Origin: an uncultured Oscillibacter sp.
GTDB lineage: Bacteria; Bacillota; Clostridia; Oscillospirales; Oscillospiraceae
DNA: 17,707 nt
Direction of reading: 5' to 3'
Assembly (NCBI GenBank): GCA_900770295.1
Contig: CAAGJQ010000085.1
Coordinates: forward strand, 1 to 17,707
This document shows, piece by piece, positions 1 through 8,118 of the stretch. A program made the position numbers and the translations under genes. Under the pieces are notes generated by a model. That model had not been told where the DNA came from, made no database searches, and saw only the letters and a list, made by a program, of their open reading frames with translations. Positions within the stretch are counted from its first letter, which is position 1, and each line of letters begins with the position of its first letter.

Positions 1-35
1 CTGTTGGAGCCCATGTCGATCAGTGCGTATTTCAT
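1..35 (-). CDS. ppx: Exopolyphosphatase (Ppx/GppA family), N-terminal fragment cut by window edge
   Basis: Only the first 11 codons and part of the twelfth are present, reading MKYALIDMGSN. This matches the start of the Ppx/GppA phosphatase fold, where the first strand and phosphate-binding loop read roughly IDxGSNS. A good ribosome site (AGGAAG on the minus strand, about positions 45-50) precedes the ATG. The gene starts 22 bases after the ppk stop on the same strand, so the two are very likely one ppk-ppx operon that makes and degrades polyphosphate. The product would release phosphate from the end of polyphosphate chains or hydrolyse pppGpp. The family call rests on a very short stretch plus the neighbour. 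Confidence 0.7.
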   Translation of the reverse strand, partial: MKYALIDMGSN

Positions 36-57
36 AGATACCACTTCCTAAAGTAAT

Positions 58-2178
58 TTAATGCGCTCCCACCGCGGCCCGGAGCCAGCCCAAAAAGCCA
101 TGTCCCTCCTGTGCCGGAGCGGCAGGTGCCTGTTCCGGCTGTTCCGCCTGCCGGTAGGCCTTCTGGTAGAAAAATTCCTGGGAATCCAGCGGGTCGTTCC
201 GATTTTGTACCCGCACATACTCTCCCGTGGGCCGCAGTTCCCGGGCCTGCCGGTTATCCCGCAGCATGGTCTGGAACATCCCGGTGAGACGGCGGCGCAG
301 GTCCGGGTCCAGGATGGGCGCCGCCACCTCCACCCGCCGCAGGGTGTTGCGGGTCATGAAGTCGGCGGAGGCGATGTACACGCTCTGCCGCTCCTCCGGG
401 CCGAAGATGTAGGTGCGGGAGTGCTCCAGAAAGCGCCCCACGATGCTGATGACCCGGATGTTCTCCGTGGCCCCCGGCACACCGGGCAGCAGGCAGCAGA
501 TACCCCGAACGACGAGGTCGACCTTCACCCCCGCCCGGGAGGCGTCGATGAGGCGGTCGATGATGGTCTTGTCCGTCAGGGAGTTGATCTTGACGCCGAT
601 ATAGGCCGCATCCCCTTGCCGCGCGTATTTGATCTCCCGGTCTATCAGCTCCAGCACCCGGTTCTGCAGACACTTGGGCGCCACCAGCAGATGGTGGACG
701 GAATCGATGGTCTCTCCCTTGGACAGTGCCTGGAACACCGCCGCGGCCTCCAGTCCGATGGAAGGGTCCGCTGTCATCAGGGACAGGTCTGTGTACATGC
801 GGGCTGTCTTTTCGTTGTAATTGCCGGTGCCCACCTGGGTGTAATACTCCGTCCGGCCGTTTTCCCGCCGGGTGACCAGGCAGAGCTTGCTGTGGACCTT
901 GTAGCCGTCCAGACCGTAGATGACCTGACAGCCCGCCTCCTCCAGACGGCGGGACCACTCAATGTTGTTCTCCTCATCGAAGCGGGCCTTCAGCTCCACC
1001 AGCACCAGCACGTTTTTGCCGTTTTCCGCCGCCTCAATGAGACTCTCCACGATCTTGCTGTGGCGGGCCACCCGGTACAGCGTCATTTTGATGGACACCA
1101 CGGCGGGATCGTTGGCCGCTTCCTGCAAAAAGTCCTGGAAGGGCTTCATGCTCTCAAAGGGATAGGACAGCAGCTTGTCCTTTTCCTTAATCTGCTTCAG
1201 GATGGAACAGCCGGAGCGGAACTGGGACGACTTCTGCGGAAAACGCTTTTCATAAAACAGCTCCGGCTTCTGGCGCAGGGTGTCCTGAATCTGAAACAGG
1301 AAGCTGAGGTCCAGGGGCGAGCGGCAGCGGAACACGGACTCCGGCTTGACCTCTGTATAGGCGCACAGGGTCTTGACGATATCTCCGTCCAGCTCCCGGG
1401 ACAGCTCCAGCCGCACCGGAGCCAGCCGCCGGCGACGCTTGATGAGCTTCGCCATGAACTCCCGGTAGTCCAGGTCCTCGTCGTAAAGGGCGTCAGCGTC
1501 GATGTCGGCATTCCGGGTCAGCCGGATCAGGGACTTGGACACCACCCGGTGCCCGCCGAACACCTTGGGCAGGAAGTGAAGGATCAGTTCCTCCGACAGC
1601 ATATAGGCCCCCGGCTGTCCGGGCACTTCGATAAGCCGTGGGATCACGCCGGTGCCACAGGGAATGATACCCAGCTTCTCCCGGCCGCTCTTGCCCGTCA
1701 GGACGCCCACGGCGTAAATTTCTTTGTTCTGCAGGAAGGGAAAGGGCTGACGGCGGCTGACCATGGTGGGGGAGATCAGCGGCGCGATCTCGGCGTCAAA
1801 GTACCGCTCCAGCTCGATACTCTCCCGGCTGCCCAATTTCTGAAAGTTTACCAGCCGGACGCCGCAGTCCTCCAGCCGGCTCATCAGCGTGGCATAGACC
1901 GCGTCCTTCCGCCGGTTCAGCCGCGCCACGTCCTTCAGAACGGCTTTGATCTGTTCCTCGGCGGTCATGTGGGTCTTGTTGTCCCGCAGGTTTTTGGACA
2001 GCAGCATCCGGTCCGCCAGAGAGCCCACCCGCACCATGAAAAACTCGTCCAGATTGCTCTGGTAGATGGAGGCGAAGGTCAGCCGCTCGCACAGCGGCAC
2101 GCTCTCGCTCTCCGCCTCCTCCAACACCCGTTCATTGAATTTCAGCCAGGACAGTTCCCGGTTCAAATAGGTATTCAT
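58..2178 (-). CDS. ppk1: Polyphosphate kinase 1
   Basis: This 706-residue protein has the full length and order of the PPK1 family: N domain (about 1-105), head domain (about 110-310) and two phospholipase D-like C domains (about 320-490 and 495-660). It reversibly transfers the ATP gamma-phosphate onto polyphosphate in the cytoplasm. Two family histidines are visible: H429 in GYKVHSKLCLV, the residue that becomes phosphorylated, and H586 in FLEHSRTYIFG. The start MNTYLNRELSWLKFNERVL is the conserved PPK1 N-terminus. The ribosome site is poor: GAGGG directly abuts the ATG with no spacing. The tail after about residue 670 is Pro/Ala/Gln-rich and not conserved. ppx follows 22 bases downstream. 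A terminator-like hairpin lies about 50 bases upstream and could attenuate expression. Confidence 0.97.
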   Translation of the reverse strand: MNTYLNRELSWLKFNERVLEEAESESVPLCERLTFASIYQSNLDEFFMVRVGSLADRMLLSKNLRDNKTHMTAEEQIKAVLKDVARLNRRKDAVYATLMSRLEDCGVRLVNFQKLGSRESIELERYFDAEIAPLISPTMVSRRQPFPFLQNKEIYAVGVLTGKSGREKLGIIPCGTGVIPRLIEVPGQPGAYMLSEELILHFLPKVFGGHRVVSKSLIRLTRNADIDADALYDEDLDYREFMAKLIKRRRRLAPVRLELSRELDGDIVKTLCAYTEVKPESVFRCRSPLDLSFLFQIQDTLRQKPELFYEKRFPQKSSQFRSGCSILKQIKEKDKLLSYPFESMKPFQDFLQEAANDPAVVSIKMTLYRVARHSKIVESLIEAAENGKNVLVLVELKARFDEENNIEWSRRLEEAGCQVIYGLDGYKVHSKLCLVTRRENGRTEYYTQVGTGNYNEKTARMYTDLSLMTADPSIGLEAAAVFQALSKGETIDSVHHLLVAPKCLQNRVLELIDREIKYARQGDAAYIGVKINSLTDKTIIDRLIDASRAGVKVDLVVRGICCLLPGVPGATENIRVISIVGRFLEHSRTYIFGPEERQSVYIASADFMTRNTLRRVEVAAPILDPDLRRRLTGMFQTMLRDNRQARELRPTGEYVRVQNRNDPLDSQEFFYQKAYRQAEQPEQAPAAPAQEGHGFLGWLRAAVGAH

Positions 2179-2225
2179 CCCTCGACCACACTTTCTCCAT
2201 TATTTGCAGTTTCATTTCAGTATAG

Positions 2226-2248
2226 AAAAAACGTCGGTTTTCCGACAC
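2226..2248 (-). terminator. Hairpin plus T-tract in the ppk leader (minus strand)
   Basis: Read on the minus strand, GTCGG-AAAA-CCGAC is followed by G and six Ts. It is a short, G+C-rich intrinsic terminator lying about 50 bases upstream of the ppk ATG. No minus-strand gene lies upstream for it to close, because the neighbour at 2448 runs the other way. It may therefore sit inside the ppk transcript as an attenuator, or stop antisense transcription. The stem is only five perfect pairs plus wobbles. Confidence 0.5.
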
Positions 2249-2352
2249 CATTCCCCTGTAAAAGCTCCGTTAAATCGCCGTAAAGCGCTTCCTCGGCAAT
2301 CTTCGCTCCGCAAAACTGGAATGCTTGATAGCTGTAGGGCAGCAATGTTTGC

Positions 2353-2371
2353 TTTTACAAGAATTTTACAA
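2353..2371 (+). promoter_or_regulatory. Pho box (PhoP-type operator), two TTTTACAA repeats 11 bp apart
   Basis: TTTTACAA occurs at 2353-2360 and again at 2364-2371, one helical turn apart. In Firmicutes PhoP binds direct repeats close to TT(A/T)ACA with this spacing. A weaker related element (ATTTAACG, from 2386) follows in phase three units downstream. Possible -10 boxes are TATTCT (2403-2408) and TAGAAT (2417-2422). The site lies 77 bases upstream of the Na+/phosphate cotransporter and also in the region upstream of ppk, so it could serve either gene or both. This is a motif match plus context, not a demonstrated site. Confidence 0.6.
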
Positions 2372-2447
2372 AGGCCCGATAACGGATTTAACGTAAATTT
2401 GATATTCTACATCCGATAGAATATGAGAATGAAAAGGAAAGACTTCT

Positions 2448-4202
2448 ATGGATATATTCAATGTGCTGTCACTAATCGGAGGCTTGAGCCTATTCCTGTT
2501 CGGCATGAACATCATGGGGCAGGCGTTGGAGCGCCGGGCCGGAGGAAAACTCCGTTTCCTTCTGGGCAAGCTGACCACCGGGAGAATCGCCGGGCTCTTG
2601 ACAGGGCTTGGTATTACAGCGGTGATTCAAAGCTCCTCGGCAACCACCGTCATGGTGGTAGGCTTCGTCAACTCCGGGTTAATGACGCTGAAGCAAGCCA
2701 TCAATGTCATTATGGGCGCCAACATCGGCACCACGGTCACGGCATGGATTTTGAGCCTTGCCGGAATTGACAGCGGGAATGTATTTATAAAGCTCCTGAA
2801 ACCGTCTTCCTTTACTCCGCTCCTGGCGCTGATTGGTATTATCTTCTATATGTTCTGCAAGAGCGCCAAGAAAAAGGACACCGGCATGATCCTGCTGGGC
2901 TTCGCCACCCTGATGTTTGGCATGGAGGCCATGTCCGGCGCCGTTTCCGGCCTGCGGAATGTGCCCGGTTTCCAGAACCTGTTTATCATGTTCAAAAATC
3001 CGATTTTGGGTGTTCTGGCGGGCGCTGTCCTCACGGCCATCATTCAGTCCAGCTCTGCCTCTGTTGGTATTTTGCAGGCGCTGGCAGTGACAGGACAGGT
3101 CTCCTATGGTGCGGCCATCCCCATCATCATGGGGCAGAATATCGGCACCTGTGTGACCGCCATCATCTCCTCTGTGGGTGCCAATAAGAACGCAAAGCGG
3201 GCGGCTATGGTACACCTGTCCTTCAATGTGATTGGGACAGTGGTATGGCTCACCGTGTTCTGCGTGATCAAAGCCGTATTCCATCCTTTCCTTCTCGATG
3301 AATCGGCATCTCTGCTTGGCATTGCCGTAGCGCACTCAGTCTTTAATGTCCTGTGTACGATTCTGATGCTCCCCCTGACAGGTTTCCTGGAAAGTCTGGT
3401 GGGCAAGCTGGTACCGGATGCCAAGCAGCCCGAAGCCGTTGCGGAGTTGGATGAGCGGCTTCTGATGACTCCCGCCATTGCCCTGAACCGCTGCCATGAG
3501 GTGGCTGCTGATATGGCAAAGACCTCTGTAAGTGCTCTTCAGGAAGGGCTGACTGTGCTGCGGTCCTATTCGCCGGAGCTTGCCGCATCCATTCGGGAAA
3601 AGGAAGAAAGGACCGATCACTACGAGGATATTCTGGGCACCTATCTGGTACAGCTCAGTACCCGTCAGATCAGTGAAGCAGACAGCGCAGAAGCAGCAAA
3701 ACTGCTGAAAATGATAGGCGACTTTGAGCGGATCTCCGACCACGCAGTAAATTTGGTGGAGTCGGCAGAGGAAATGCAGGCCAAGCAGTTGGCCTTTTCT
3801 GCGACTGCTTCCTCGGAGTTGGCAGTCATCTCCTCGGCGGTGGAGGAAATCCTGGAGTTGTCGCTGACAGCGTTTCTTTCCGATGACCTGAACGCAGCAA
3901 CTATGATAGAGCCTCTGGAACAGGTCATCGACCAACTGAAGGAACAGCTGCGCACCCATCACATTCTCCGCTTGCAGCAGGGCGGCTGCTCTATTGATGC
4001 CGGATTCGTGTGGTCGGACCTTCTGACAAATCTGGAGCGCACGGCCGATCATTGCTCCAATATCGCCGGATGCGTAATCGACATGGCACACCACAATATG
4101 AACCTGCATGAATCTCTCCGAGAGTTTCGGGATGAAAGCGAAGACTTCCGTGAGAAATTCAAAATGTTTGCCGGTAAGTATTCCCTGATAAATGCCAGAT
4201 AG
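2448..4202 (+). CDS. Na+/phosphate cotransporter (NptA/PNaS family) with C-terminal PhoU-like domain
   Basis: This 584-residue membrane protein has the two inverted Na/Pi-cotransporter repeats. The first carries QSSSATT (61-67) and GANIGTT (90-96). The second carries QSSSAS (200-205) and GQNIGTCVTA (229-238). These QSSS motifs line the Na+/phosphate site. About eight hydrophobic segments fill residues 1-315. Residues about 345-575 are helical and PhoU-like, with two pseudo-repeats centred on the MIGDFERISDHAVNL and LTNLERTADHCSNIAG segments. The protein imports, or in some members exports, inorganic phosphate, with the PhoU-like tail probably regulating it. The start is set by AAAGGAAAG about 8 bases before the ATG. 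It lies behind a Pho box and divergently from ppk-ppx, so phosphate uptake and polyphosphate metabolism are neighbours. A strong hairpin follows. Confidence 0.93.
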   Translation: MDIFNVLSLIGGLSLFLFGMNIMGQALERRAGGKLRFLLGKLTTGRIAGLLTGLGITAVIQSSSATTVMVVGFVNSGLMTLKQAINVIMGANIGTTVTAWILSLAGIDSGNVFIKLLKPSSFTPLLALIGIIFYMFCKSAKKKDTGMILLGFATLMFGMEAMSGAVSGLRNVPGFQNLFIMFKNPILGVLAGAVLTAIIQSSSASVGILQALAVTGQVSYGAAIPIIMGQNIGTCVTAIISSVGANKNAKRAAMVHLSFNVIGTVVWLTVFCVIKAVFHPFLLDESASLLGIAVAHSVFNVLCTILMLPLTGFLESLVGKLVPDAKQPEAVAELDERLLMTPAIALNRCHEVAADMAKTSVSALQEGLTVLRSYSPELAASIREKEERTDHYEDILGTYLVQLSTRQISEADSAEAAKLLKMIGDFERISDHAVNLVESAEEMQAKQLAFSATASSELAVISSAVEEILELSLTAFLSDDLNAATMIEPLEQVIDQLKEQLRTHHILRLQQGGCSIDAGFVWSDLLTNLERTADHCSNIAGCVIDMAHHNMNLHESLREFRDESEDFREKFKMFAGKYSLINAR

Positions 4203-4295
4203 GTTTGACAGCAATTTGAACATATTACGCCATACGGGGTCAAGGATAGTGATATAGGAAATCACGTGTTCATAGTTCTCTAACCGAAAAGAAGC

Positions 4296-4340
4296 AAACG
4301 AGAGGGATGTTACTTTGGGGCAGCATCCCTCTCGTGTTTA
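4296..4340. terminator. Long hairpin after the phosphate transporter, probably a bidirectional terminator
   Basis: ACGAGAGGGATG (4298-4309) pairs perfectly with CATCCCTCTCGT (4324-4335) around a 14-base loop. On the plus strand only GTTTAAATC follows. On the minus strand a T-rich stretch (GTTTGCTTCTTTT) follows, so it could work in both directions. It closes the cotransporter gene. The rest of the gap, 4341-4480, shows only a weak possible promoter (TATAAC near 4375) before the HAD gene. Confidence 0.65.
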
Positions 4341-4480
4341 AATCCTCCAACTTCTCGGTGTATATCTGAAATACTATAACGAACGGTGCGTCATCAAGCC
4401 CCAGGAACTGAAAAACGGAGCATTCTGTATCATTCCGCAGAGCTCTCCACAAATTCTATCTGTTCATTTTAGGAGGCATT

Positions 4481-5284
4481 ATGGAACACACATTGGACTT
4501 CAACCAGAAGCATGGCTTCATCTGCGATATGGATGGCGTGATCTACCACGGCAATCGCATCCTGCCCGGTGTGGCTGAGTTCATCCAGTGGCTCCATGAT
4601 GAGGACAAGGAATACCTGTTTCTGACCAACAACAGCGGGTACACACCCAGGGAGCTGCAGCAAAAGCTGGCCCGCATGGGATTGGATGCCCCGGAGGAGC
4701 ATTTTTACACCAGTGCGCTCGCCACCGCCGCGTTTTTGAAGGAACAGTCCCCTGGATGTTCCGTGTTCGCCATCGGCGAGGCCGGTCTGCTCAACGCCCT
4801 TTATGATGCCGGCATCACGATGAACGATGTGAATCCCGACTATGTGGTGGTAGGCGAAGGCCGCTCCTACTCTTTGGATACGTTGACGAAGGCCACGAAT
4901 CTTGTCCTCGGCGGTGCGAAGCTCATCGGTGCCAACTCAGACGTCTCCGGCCCTATCGAAAATGGCATTGCCCCCGCCTGCCGTGCCCTGGTGGCACCCA
5001 TTGAGATGGCCACCGGCACCCAGGCGTATTTCTGTGGAAAGCCCAATCCCCTGATGATGCGCACCGGACTGCGGCTGCTGAACTGCCACTCCGGAGACGC
5101 TGTCATGGTGGGCGACCGCATGGACACCGACGTGATCTCCGGCATGGAGAGCGGCATGTCCACTGTTCTGGTGCTTTCAGGAGTATCCACTATGGAAACG
5201 GTAAAGACTTACGCCTACCGTCCCAGCATCGTGCTGGACGGCGTGGGGGATATCGTGAAGCTGGCCCATTCCACTGACCGGTGA
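4481..5284 (+). CDS. HAD-superfamily IIA hydrolase (NagD/phosphoglycolate phosphatase-like)
   Basis: This 267-residue cytoplasmic phosphatase carries all HAD motifs: motif I DMDGVIY (D16, D18: nucleophile and acid/base), motif II LTNNSGY (48-54), the lysine motif GKPNP (K187) and motif III/IV VGDRMDTDV (210-218) binding Mg2+. The C2-type cap between about residues 80 and 180 is that of NagD/AraL-type enzymes, which remove phosphate from small sugar phosphates, nucleotides or phosphoglycolate. The real substrate cannot be told from sequence. The start is fixed by TAGGAGG eight bases upstream. A small membrane-anchored protein follows 22 bases downstream and may be cotranscribed. Confidence 0.93.
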   Translation: MEHTLDFNQKHGFICDMDGVIYHGNRILPGVAEFIQWLHDEDKEYLFLTNNSGYTPRELQQKLARMGLDAPEEHFYTSALATAAFLKEQSPGCSVFAIGEAGLLNALYDAGITMNDVNPDYVVVGEGRSYSLDTLTKATNLVLGGAKLIGANSDVSGPIENGIAPACRALVAPIEMATGTQAYFCGKPNPLMMRTGLRLLNCHSGDAVMVGDRMDTDVISGMESGMSTVLVLSGVSTMETVKTYAYRPSIVLDGVGDIVKLAHSTDR

Positions 5285-5306
5285 GGCAAACAGGAAAGCA
5301 GACCAA

Positions 5307-5783
5307 ATGAAGAAGAAAATTGCATGTCTCGCCGTTTTAGGATTGTCCATAGCGTTCGCTGCCTGGATGCTCTGGCCCCGTTCTTTTTCATCAGATTTCG
5401 GATCAAATGATGCGTTATCGGCATTTGTAATGACGTTGGGAATAGAGCAGGTATGGGATGAAGGTGTTCCCTCTTCGCAGCCAAACAATCATATTGAAAG
5501 CTATCACGATATCGCAGCAGATTCTGACACCGCCGCATCCATTCGAGAGATTTTGAATGGATGTACCTACCACCTGTGTCTGGATTCCCTGACTGGAAAA
5601 CAAAGTCTCTCCGACATCGGCTCACTTCAGGTAAATCTATATACGCAAGGTGGTTGGGAGTTCAAGGCCTTCAACGGTACTGCAAAATGTTTCCTCAACA
5701 ACAGGATCGTCAAAATCAGCGGGGGCCGCAAAAGTGCCGAAAAGCTCTGCGAGGAACTGGCCGCCGCTCTGAGGGCATCGTGA
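5307..5783 (+). CDS. Small membrane-anchored or secreted protein of unknown function
   Basis: I do not recognise this 158-residue protein. It begins with a lysine-led hydrophobic segment (MKKKIACLAVLGLSIAFAAW, residues 1-20) followed by a short polar stretch, so it is either a signal peptide or a single anchor with the rest outside the cell. No lipobox cysteine follows the hydrophobic core. The mature part has a few cysteines (C69, C74 and later) and a Ser/Gly-rich centre. The start is supported by AGGAAAG eight bases before the ATG. It lies 22 bases after the HAD gene and may share its transcript. No terminator is evident after it before the next promoter at about 5880. Confidence 0.75.
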   Translation: MKKKIACLAVLGLSIAFAAWMLWPRSFSSDFGSNDALSAFVMTLGIEQVWDEGVPSSQPNNHIESYHDIAADSDTAASIREILNGCTYHLCLDSLTGKQSLSDIGSLQVNLYTQGGWEFKAFNGTAKCFLNNRIVKISGGRKSAEKLCEELAAALRAS

Positions 5784-5868
5784 TCTGCATCCAGTAAAGC
5801 CACACGACCAATATCTGCGTATGCCTGCAGCAAATCTATCTGAACAAGGAAAGCGCCAGCTTCGCATT

Positions 5869-5884
5869 GTTTATCTCCTGTTTA
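5869..5884 (+). promoter_or_regulatory. Putative response-regulator operator: GTTTA repeats 11 bp apart before the two-component operon
   Basis: GTTTA at 5869-5873 is repeated at 5880-5884, exactly 11 bases later. The surrounding 20 bases (5866-5885, ATTGTTTATCTCCTGTTTAA) recur exactly at 9428-9447 before the second operon. Direct repeats with 11-bp phasing are the classical site for OmpR/PhoB-family regulators, and such a regulator is encoded by this operon. The repeats lie over the -35 position of an extended -10 promoter that lacks a good -35 box, as in activator-dependent promoters. Confidence 0.65.
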
Positions 5885-5903
5885 ATACTGGTACCCGAAA
5901 CTA

Positions 5904-5912
5904 TGCTATAAT
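5904..5912 (+). promoter_or_regulatory. Extended -10 promoter of the two-component operon
   Basis: TGCTATAAT is a perfect extended -10 box (TGnTATAAT; -10 hexamer 5907-5912). No recognisable TTGACA lies 16-18 bases upstream. That position is next to the paired GTTTA repeats, which end 22 bases before the -10. The expected start of transcription is near 5919, giving a leader of about 28 bases to the kinase ATG. Confidence 0.7.
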
Positions 5913-5946
5913 ATATTAATTTCTGTTGAGCCGGGAGGGAGAATGG

Positions 5947-7410
5947 ATGACTGTAAAAAAGCGTCTGTTTCTTTCCAATATTCTCATGATCGCAGTGCCG
6001 GTGGTGATCACGCTGATTGTCGGTGTCTGCTGTATGGGCATGGTCTGGTTTACCATGCAGCATGGGACAGGACTGGGTTTCGAGGACAGCGGTGATTTTT
6101 ACTGGGCCAGCCGAAGCGCCGTGGAAATGGTGGAACACGCGCTGGACGCAGGCGAAGCAGATCGGTCTGAGCGCTTTCATACGATCGGAGCGGTGCTCCG
6201 TGCCGGTGCGATGCGGCTGGTTGTGGAAGATGAGAGTGGGGTCCTCTATTCTGATGGGGATGTGATGGACGGAGACGCAAACCTGCTGCAGGCCGCGGAG
6301 CAAGCGGGCATGGATGGGACGACGGTATCCACCGGGTCACGAAGCATTTTTCTCACCCACCTCAGCAGCGGAGAGCAGCGTTACCGTGTCACAGTTTATG
6401 GAACACAATCGGAGATTCAAGCCCGTTCCATCAAACTGGTAGCGGCATTTGCGTGCATTCTGCTGCTGTTTACGATCTTTGCCTCTATCTTTGGAACGAA
6501 CCGTTTCCTGACGAAATTTGTGTTCCGGAAGATTGAAGAGCCGCTGGACATTCTGGCGGACGGCGTCAGGGAGATTGGTGACGGGAATCTTGATTTCCGA
6601 ATCGACTATACCGGCAGGGATGAATTTGCGCCTGTATGCACCGCGTTCAATGAAATGGCGGAGCGGCTGAAGGTGTCTGTAGAGCGAACCCAGCGGGACG
6701 AGGAAAGCCGAAAGGAACTGCTGGCTGGGATTTCCCACGATATCCGTTCCCCCCTCACCTCCATTCAGGCCTATGTGGAGGGGCTTCTGGACGGTGTCGC
6801 CGCAACCCCGGAAGCACAGCGTCAGTATCTGACCACCGTCAAAAAGAAAGCCCAGGACATCGACCGGCTGGTCTCACAGCTGTTTCTGTTTTCCAAGCTG
6901 GAGCTGGACGAATACCCCATGGTGCTGCGCCCCCTCCGGTTGGACGAGATGGCGGTGATGCTGATGCAGGAGACGGAAAGCGAATACCTGCAAAAGGGGC
7001 TGGAAGTCTCTGTTACTGCTGAACCGGTGACGGTTCTGGCGGACCCGGAGCAGCTGCGCCGGGTGCTGACCAACATCATGGACAACAGTGCGAAGTACAA
7101 AGCCAGCGATATGGGGCATTTGCAGATCACCGTGGGAAGCAGCGGGAGCGAAGGCTGCATCACCCTTGCCGACGATGGACCGGGCGTTTCCGAGGACGCA
7201 CTGCCGAAGCTGTTCGATGTTTTCTACCGCAGTGATCCCGCGAGAAAGAATCCTGCCGGCGGCAGCGGTCTGGGCCTCTCCATTGCTGCCAAAACGATCC
7301 AGAAAATGGGCGGTACGATCCAGGCAGCCAACCGCCCGGCGGGCGGATTATCCATCACCATCACACTTCCGGGAGAGGAGGCGGACCATGCAGAACATTC
7401 TGATCATTGA
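5947..7410 (+). CDS. Membrane sensor histidine kinase (HAMP, HisKA, HATPase_c)
   Basis: This 487-residue sensor kinase has membrane segment 1 at about residues 5-35, an extracytoplasmic domain (about 36-160), membrane segment 2 (about 161-184) and a HAMP linker (about 185-240). The dimerisation helix carries the phospho-accepting H264 in ISHDIRSPLTSI. The ATP-binding domain has the N box around N379 (NIMDNSAKY), G1 DDGPG (410-414), F box LFDVFYRSD and G2 GGSGLGLSI (438-446). Nothing catalytic is missing. I chose ATG 5947 because GGGAGGGAG lies 6-13 bases upstream; an in-frame TTG at 5926 would leave almost no leader. The 3' end overlaps the regulator gene by 23 bases. The signal sensed is unknown; envelope or cell-wall stress is inferred from the target genes. 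Confidence 0.93.
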   Translation: MTVKKRLFLSNILMIAVPVVITLIVGVCCMGMVWFTMQHGTGLGFEDSGDFYWASRSAVEMVEHALDAGEADRSERFHTIGAVLRAGAMRLVVEDESGVLYSDGDVMDGDANLLQAAEQAGMDGTTVSTGSRSIFLTHLSSGEQRYRVTVYGTQSEIQARSIKLVAAFACILLLFTIFASIFGTNRFLTKFVFRKIEEPLDILADGVREIGDGNLDFRIDYTGRDEFAPVCTAFNEMAERLKVSVERTQRDEESRKELLAGISHDIRSPLTSIQAYVEGLLDGVAATPEAQRQYLTTVKKKAQDIDRLVSQLFLFSKLELDEYPMVLRPLRLDEMAVMLMQETESEYLQKGLEVSVTAEPVTVLADPEQLRRVLTNIMDNSAKYKASDMGHLQITVGSSGSEGCITLADDGPGVSEDALPKLFDVFYRSDPARKNPAGGSGLGLSIAAKTIQKMGGTIQAANRPAGGLSITITLPGEEADHAEHSDH

Positions 7411-8074
7411 AGACGACCCGGATATTGCAGCCATCGAACGGGATTATTTAAAGCTCAATGATTATCAAGTTGAGATCGCGCCGGACGGAGAGATCGGACT
7501 TGCCCGGGGACTCAGCGGCGAATTTGACCTGATCCTGCTGGATGTGATGCTGCCGGGGATCGACGGTTTCACGGTCTGCCAACGGCTGCGGGAGCAGATC
7601 GACACGCCGATTTTGATGGTGACGGCGCGGCGGGAGGACATTGATAAGATCCGCGGCCTTGGTCTGGGGGCAGATGACTATGTGGAAAAGCCCTTTTCCC
7701 CCAGCGTGCTGGTGGCACGGGTCAAGGCCCATCTCGCCAGATATGCCCGGCTGACCCAGACGCAGAAAAAAACCGCAGAGATTCAGATCGGCGGCATCCG
7801 GTTGAATACGGATACCCACCGTGTCTATGTGAACGAGCGGGAGGTGGAACTCAAAAACAAGGAGTACGAACTGCTGTTGTTCTTCATGCTCCATGTAGAC
7901 ATCGTATTCAGCCGGGAAGATCTGTACGAAAAGATCTGGGGACTGGAGGCCATGGGGGACAACGCCACTGTGGCAGTCCATATCAACCGGCTGCGGGAGA
8001 AAATTGAAGATGACCCGTCAAAGCCCCGCTATATCCAAACGGTCTGGGGAGCCGGGTATCGGTTCCGGGGCTGA
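7388..8074 (+). CDS. OmpR/PhoB-family response regulator
   Basis: This 228-residue transcription regulator has a receiver domain (1-115) with the acidic pair IIEDDPD, phospho-acceptor D52 in LLDVMLPG, T79 in MVTARRE and K101 in VEKPF. A linker leads to a winged-helix DNA-binding domain (about 130-228) with ALxVHINRLREKIEDDP-like recognition helix and the GAGYRF end. It is complete and typical in length. The ATG is preceded by GGAGAGGAGG and lies inside the end of the kinase gene, so the two are translationally coupled. An upstream in-frame extension is only the shadow of the kinase. Probable targets are the phased GTTTA repeats at 5869 and 9431, making the operon autoregulated and putting the downstream lipid-carrier operon in the same regulon (inference). 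Confidence 0.95.
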   Translation: MQNILIIEDDPDIAAIERDYLKLNDYQVEIAPDGEIGLARGLSGEFDLILLDVMLPGIDGFTVCQRLREQIDTPILMVTARREDIDKIRGLGLGADDYVEKPFSPSVLVARVKAHLARYARLTQTQKKTAEIQIGGIRLNTDTHRVYVNEREVELKNKEYELLLFFMLHVDIVFSREDLYEKIWGLEAMGDNATVAVHINRLREKIEDDPSKPRYIQTVWGAGYRFRG

Positions 8075-8118
8075 GCATCCGCACTTTCTGATTCGGATTC
8101 ATGTTGGGAGATCATACG

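Noticed and set aside
61..2283. Long plus-strand frame of 740 codons opposite ppk
   Set aside because: It is the antisense shadow of a complete, conserved PPK1 gene; its translation has no recognisable domain.
4341..4480. Protein-like stretch resembling the end of an IS3-type integrase (YLKYYNER...)
   Set aside because: Only a handful of residues fit, no inverted repeats or second frame were found, and a chance match is likely.
5926..5946. TTG start for the histidine kinase at 5926
   Set aside because: It would leave a leader of only a few bases after the promoter and has no ribosome site; ATG 5947 has a strong one.
7088..7387. Long N-terminal extension of the response regulator
   Set aside because: It lies in the kinase ATPase domain in another frame; the receiver domain begins exactly at ATG 7388.
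8101..8118. ATG 8101 as start of the MFS transporter
   Set aside because: No ribosome site precedes it, whereas 8119 has TGGGAG at good spacing.
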